A DNA stretch of 17,948 bases from DASZPL01 sp035550315 (GTDB lineage: Bacteria > Actinomycetota > Actinomycetes > JAFAQI01). The stretch covers positions 1 to 17,948 of the forward strand of contig DASZPL010000062.1 of NCBI GenBank assembly GCA_035550315.1, written 5' to 3'. This document shows, in pieces, positions 15,009-17,948 of this stretch (the first letter of the stretch is position 1; each line of letters opens with the position of its first letter). Made by a program: the position numbers and the translations under genes. Below the pieces are notes generated by a model. The model was given only the letters and a program-made list of their open reading frames with translations. It ran no database searches and was not told the origin of the DNA.

Positions 15009-15904
15009 GTCAGGTCGTGAAAGTAGTGGCCGGACTCAAGGTCCTCGATGAGGCCCGGGTGTGACGGCGTCCAGGCGAGCAGTTCTCGCGTGAGCGAACT
15101 GTCGGCTTTGATGTCGAGCCCGAAGATGGCGCCGATCCAGCCGAAGTGCTCGCCGGTCTGCGCCCGCGGGATCGACACGACCGGGACATCCAGGTGGCGG
15201 CCGATCACTTCGGCGATCGCTCGCGTCGGAATACCTTCCTCGGCTATGGCATGCACGCGCGAGCCGGCGGGCGCCTTTTCTAGTGCCGAGCGGACGACGC
15301 GGGCGGCGTCATTGCGATGAACAGCGGGCCAGCAGTTGGCGCCGTCGCCGACGTAGCCGGATGCGCCTCGCTCGCGTGCGATGCCGATGAGGGTGAAGAC
15401 GAAGCCTTTGTCGCCGTCGCCGTGCACAGTCGGTGGGAACCGCAACGCCACACTGGCGACCCCCTGCTCAACGAGGTCCAGGGCGAGCCGCTCGGCGCCA
15501 CCGCGCGGGCTGTCGAGTCCGACGAAGGGTGACTCGTCGAGCTCGGTCAGAACGCGACCGCCGATTCCCGCCGCCCCGGAGGCAAACAGCAGCTTCCGGT
15601 CGGAGCCCTTCAGGACGGTGCCGAACGTCTCGATCGCTGCCCGCTCGGTCCGGCCGGCGCCGGCGTAGTCGGTGAAGTCGTGCTTGAAGGCCAGGTGCAG
15701 GACGGCATCTGCGTCCTCGGCGCCAGCACGCAGGCTGCCCAAGTCGTCGAGGCTCCCGCGGAGCACGTCAGCGCCGACGGCGGCGACCGCGGCGCCCGCC
15801 TCGTCGGAGCGGGCGAGCCCGACGACGTCATACCCCGCGTCGAGGAGCTCGGGGACCACGGCGGAACCGATCCACCCGGACGCACCGGTGACGAAGACGC
15901 GCAT
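15005..15904 (-). CDS. NAD-dependent epimerase/dehydratase family protein (atypical extended SDR)
   Basis: A 299-residue protein beginning MRVFVTGASGWIGSAVV, with the nucleotide-binding TGxxGxxG at residues 6-13. DADAVLHLAFKHDF, FASGAAGIGG, LRFPPTVHGDGDKGFVFTLI, GDGANCWPAVHRNDAARVVRSALE and HFGWIGAIFGLDIKADSSLTRELLAWTPSHPGL match a well-populated actinobacterial and proteobacterial family. Where classical SDRs have YxxxK, this one reads SPRGGAERL, so the usual catalytic Tyr/Lys pair is absent; this is normal for the atypical subgroup. Reaction unknown. ATG 15904 has TGGAGG four nt upstream, which rules out the longer frame to 15973 that would run through the operators. Divergent from the TetR gene, which probably represses it. 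Confidence 0.82.
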   Translation of the reverse strand: MRVFVTGASGWIGSAVVPELLDAGYDVVGLARSDEAGAAVAAVGADVLRGSLDDLGSLRAGAEDADAVLHLAFKHDFTDYAGAGRTERAAIETFGTVLKGSDRKLLFASGAAGIGGRVLTELDESPFVGLDSPRGGAERLALDLVEQGVASVALRFPPTVHGDGDKGFVFTLIGIARERGASGYVGDGANCWPAVHRNDAARVVRSALEKAPAGSRVHAIAEEGIPTRAIAEVIGRHLDVPVVSIPRAQTGEHFGWIGAIFGLDIKADSSLTRELLAWTPSHPGLIEDLESGHYFHDLT

Positions 15905-15932
15905 TGAACCTCCAGGTTTCGCCGTATGCGGA

Positions 15933-15955
15933 CTGATGTCAGTGAATGACATCAG
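15933..15955. promoter_or_regulatory. TetR operator-like palindrome 1
   Basis: CTGATGTCA (15933-15941), spacer GTGAA, TGACATCAG (15947-15955): perfect 9-bp arms. It lies 29 bp upstream of the epimerase ATG. The same design recurs 31 bp away between the divergent regulator and its presumed target. Confidence 0.82.
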
Positions 15956-15963
15956 CGTATAGC

Positions 15964-15986
15964 GTGATGTCACTGGCTGTCATCAC
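15964..15986. promoter_or_regulatory. TetR operator-like palindrome 2
   Basis: GTGATGTCA (15964-15972), spacer CTGGC, TGTCATCAC (15978-15986): 9-bp arms with one mismatch. Centre-to-centre distance from palindrome 1 is 31 bp, about three helical turns, so two dimers would bind the same face. TATAGC (15958-15963) between the two could be the -10 element of the TetR gene. Confidence 0.78.
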
Positions 15987-15999
15987 TTACGCTTTGGCT

Positions 16000-16566
16000 G
16001 TGGGTCGGTGGGCGCCCGACGCGCAGGGCCGGTTGGTGCGCGCAGCGCTCGAGCTCTACGCGGAGCGGGGGTTCGAGGCAACGACCGTGGCGGACATCGC
16101 CGCGCGCGCCGGTGTGACGGAGCGCACCTTCTTCCGCTACTTCACCGACAAGCGTGAGGTGCTGTTCGACAGCAGCCACGTCTTGGAACACGCCGTGGTC
16201 GACGCCATCACTGCCGCCCCGCCCGACGCCGCACCGATCAACGTCGTGGTCGACGCGTTCGTCGAGGCTTCGCGCCTGTTGGAGGAGCGCCGCGAGTTCG
16301 CCCGGCAACGTGCCGCCGTCATCGGCGCCACGACCAGCCTGCACGAACGGGAACTGCTTAAGCTCGCGCAACTCGACGCCGCTGCCGCCGAGGCGCTACG
16401 TCGGCGAGGAGAGCCTGGGTCCACGGCGACGTTGGCCGCCCAGACGGGCATGACCGTCTTTCGGATCGGCTTCGACCGCTGGCTCGCGGCGCCGCCCGCC
16501 CGATCCCTCGCCGCCTGCATCAACGACGCCCTCGATGAACTGCGGGCGCTAACCGCCACGGCCTGA
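16000..16566 (+). CDS. TetR/AcrR family transcriptional regulator
   Basis: A 188-residue regulator. The N-terminal DNA-binding domain is complete: ARAALELYAERGFEATTVADIAARAGVTERTFFRYFTDKREVLF (about 14-56), with the turn at AGVTERTFF and the closing FRYFxDKREVL typical of TetR. The C-terminal ligand and dimer domain is helical, rich in Ala and Glu, and gives no hint of the ligand. GTG 16000 is preferred because relatives begin MGRWxPDA and because ATG 15967 and earlier starts would place operator 2 inside the coding sequence; no clear ribosome-binding site is seen. It is divergent from the epimerase with twin palindromes between them, so it most likely represses the epimerase operon and itself. 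Confidence 0.85.
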   Translation: MGRWAPDAQGRLVRAALELYAERGFEATTVADIAARAGVTERTFFRYFTDKREVLFDSSHVLEHAVVDAITAAPPDAAPINVVVDAFVEASRLLEERREFARQRAAVIGATTSLHERELLKLAQLDAAAAEALRRRGEPGSTATLAAQTGMTVFRIGFDRWLAAPPARSLAACINDALDELRALTATA

Positions 16567-16616
16567 TTCACGGTCCCGGTGGCGCTCCCGACCGCGGCGC
16601 GCTGTGGAGACTGCAC

Positions 16617-17568
16617 CTACAGGTCGATGACAATCTTGCCGTGCACGTGGCGCCCAGCCTGTAACTCGACGGCAGCGCGGATCTGCTCGACGGGAAACGT
16701 TGCAGCGATCGGCACCGTTAATCGATCGGCTGCGACGAGTTGAGCCACGTGTTCCAGTGCGCCGGGCGCGGCGTTCGCACCGTTCGCCGGAGTGATGCCG
16801 TCGACTTGCGCTGCGATGGTGGTGATGCGCCGGTCCGCGACACCGAGTTCGCGTGCGACGTGCACGACCTCCGTTCCGAACAGGTCGACGGCGGCGGTGA
16901 TTCCGTCGGGCGCGCTGGCTCGAACGCGATCGGCCAGACCGGCGCCGTAGACAACCGGATCGGCCCCGAGCCGGCGAAGAAGATCAGCCGATGTCGGAGA
17001 CCCCGTCCCGATTACACGGGCTCCCGCAAGGCGAGCCAGTTGTGCGGCGCCCCACGCCACCGGCCGCGCGGCCGATGAGCACGACGTCGTCTGGTCCGGG
17101 ATCGACGAGGGCGAGCGCAGCGGCGGCGGTGGATCCCGCGATGGTCAAGGTCGCCGCAGTTCGGTCGTCGACGCCGTCGGGGGGGTGATGCGCCACCCCA
17201 CCTGCGATGGTCCCGCTCGCCTCTACGACGACGAAGTCGGCCACCGCTCGCGACACCGCGCCGCCGTACACCCGGTCACCCGGGCTGAACCCGGTTACGC
17301 CGTCACCGACTAGGGCCACCACGCCCGCGAAGTCCGTCCCGAACCCGCAAGGCAGGGTCAAGCCGAACCGTGCCGCCGTTTCTGGATCAGTGACCATGAT
17401 CCAGCCCATGGGGTTTAGCCCCGCCGCGGTCACTCGCACGAGCAGTTGTCCTGCGACCACTTGGGGGGTGCGGACCGCGTCCACCTGGAGGCCCTCTGGC
17501 CCTCCGAAGGAGTGAAGTCGGACGGCTCGACCTTGCGTGAGAGGCCGGTCTGGCTCGCCTGTGTCCAC
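16617..17568 (-). pseudogene. Frameshifted NADP-dependent quinone-oxidoreductase-like gene (MDR superfamily)
   Basis: Two overlapping minus-strand frames together make one medium-chain dehydrogenase. The first, from GTG 17568 (AGGGAGG eight nt upstream), carries the GroES-like domain AVRLHSFGGPEGLQVDAVRTPQV...LVRVTAAGLNP...GTDFAGVVALVGDGVTGFSPGDRVYGG and ends in VVLIGRAAGGVG. The second continues AAQLARLAGARVIGTG...HVHGKIVIDL to TAG at 16617. Removing one C from the C4 run at 17050-17053 restores a single 316-residue protein with AAGGVGAAQLA in the correct frame; total length minus one base is exactly divisible by three. It is either a true pseudogene, a slippage site or a sequencing error. 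No other damage is visible. Convergent with the TetR gene. Confidence 0.8.
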
Positions 17569-17602
17569 GTCGGTCGCCTCCCTGTCCCGCTTGAGCAGCC
17601 TG

Positions 17603-17627
17603 CCCGAGCAACTGCTCCCTGCTCGGG
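17603..17627. repeat. Inverted repeat upstream of the frameshifted oxidoreductase
   Basis: CCCGAGCA (17603-17610) and TGCTCGGG (17620-17627), perfect 8-bp arms with a 9-nt spacer, 35 bp before the oxidoreductase start codon. It may be an operator of that gene. The rest of 17569-17667 holds no gene. Confidence 0.4.
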
Positions 17628-17680
17628 TGCCGGCTTCGCGCATCCGGCAGTTGGCGCCCCCGGGCAGTGTCCTGGTTCAG

Positions 17681-17749
17681 GACATCGGAATGGGGTGTCT
17701 CGCGACATCGGAATAGCGTGTCGCAGGTCATCGGAATGGGCGGGGCCGC
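17681..17749 (+). repeat. Three 23-bp imperfect tandem repeats in the IS left end
   Basis: Units start at 17681, 17704 and 17727 and share the core ATCGGAAT with a GTGTC block after it in the first two; the third diverges after the core. The period of 23 bp, about two helical turns, suggests repeated binding sites for the transposase or its helix-turn-helix domain. Confidence 0.65.
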
Positions 17750-17761
17750 GCAGGCTTCGGC

Positions 17762-17948
17762 ATGTCGAAGCGTCGCCTGGTCATCGCCGCTGTTCTCACC
17801 GGTCAGTCCCAGTCCGAGGTGGCTCGCGCCTACGGCGTCTCCCAGGGCTGGATCAGCCGGCTGCTGTCCCGCTACCGGGCTGAGGGCGAGGCAGCGTTCG
17901 AGCCGCGCTCACGCGCGCCCGGGACGAGCCCTGCGGCCACGCCGCCGG
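17762..17948 (+). CDS. IS481 family transposase, N-terminal part
   Basis: An open frame from ATG 17762 to the window edge gives 62 residues: MSKRRLVIAAVLTG, a helix-turn-helix SQSEVARAYGVSQGWISRLLSRYR (about 16-39), then EGEAAFEPRSRAPGTSP. This is the characteristic start of IS481 transposases; the DDE catalytic domain would follow outside the window. The part seen has no stop or frameshift, so the element may be intact. It reads away from the frameshifted oxidoreductase, whose upstream region it borders. Confidence 0.88.
   Translation, partial: MSKRRLVIAAVLTGQSQSEVARAYGVSQGWISRLLSRYRAEGEAAFEPRSRAPGTSPAATPP

Larger units (their letters stand above)
17668..17948 (+). mobile_element. Left end of an IS481-family insertion sequence (cut by window edge)
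   Basis: The transposase start at 17762 is of the IS481 type, and the sequence before it begins TGTCCTG (17668), in keeping with the TGT termini of this family. TGTCCTG-GTT-CAGGACA (17668-17684) is itself a palindrome. The other end and any target duplication lie outside the window, so the left boundary is inferred. Confidence 0.7.

Noticed and set aside
15946..15999. Longer TetR start at 15946 or 15967
   Set aside because: These starts would put operator 2 inside the coding region, and the family N-terminus MGRWxPDA begins at GTG 16000; a leaderless start at 15967 remains a minor possibility.
16567..16616. Terminator between TetR and the convergent oxidoreductase
   Set aside because: Only a 5-bp CGGTC/GACCG pair is present, which is too weak in GC-rich DNA.

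Overview
The window looks like chromosome of a high-GC actinobacterium (Actinomycetota; I cannot name the genus). The reasons are the very GC-rich third codon positions, a mycofactocin gene block, a nicotinoprotein-type (NDMA-dependent) alcohol dehydrogenase, a FadD19-like ligase, a F420/FMN split-barrel protein and an IS481-type insertion sequence. There are no rRNA or tRNA genes and no CRISPR array.

Region 1 (1-4598) is a mycofactocin module. The tail of an upstream gene (probably mftE), a mycofactocin-type short-chain dehydrogenase, the glycosyltransferase mftF and the flavoprotein mftD are joined by three consecutive ATGA stop/start overlaps. An NDMA-dependent zinc alcohol dehydrogenase, the expected client enzyme of the cofactor, converges on mftD; the two stop codons share the palindrome CTAG. 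The gene order (SDR between mftE and mftF, mftD last) differs from the mftA-B-C-D-E-F order of Mycobacterium tuberculosis.

Region 2 (4726-11820) is catabolic. Two divergent acyl-CoA ligases start from a 63-bp intergenic gap. The second converges on a heme-binding beta-barrel (nitrobindin-like) gene, and a perfect 10-bp inverted repeat there contains both stop codons. A type B carboxylesterase lies downstream of an aldehyde dehydrogenase on the minus strand. Together with region 1 these enzymes could run ester to alcohol, aldehyde, acid and acyl-CoA; this is inference from families and proximity.

Region 3 (11856-17948) is more disturbed. It holds a split-barrel oxidoreductase gene followed by a tiny SDR remnant, a cobalamin-binding-type protein, a 5'-truncated quinone-oxidoreductase-like gene ending at a long hairpin, a gene of unknown function coupled to an NAD-dependent epimerase, a divergent TetR regulator with two 23-bp operator-like palindromes between them, a second quinone-oxidoreductase-like gene broken by one extra base in a C4 run, and the left end of an IS481-family element running off the window. 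Three damaged genes plus an IS in about 6 kb suggest a region under rearrangement or decay.

No gene here is clearly outside known families. The most interesting material is the rearranged mycofactocin operon with its nearby client pathway, the twin TetR operators, the bidirectional terminator built into two coding ends, and the hairpin at the truncated oxidoreductase.
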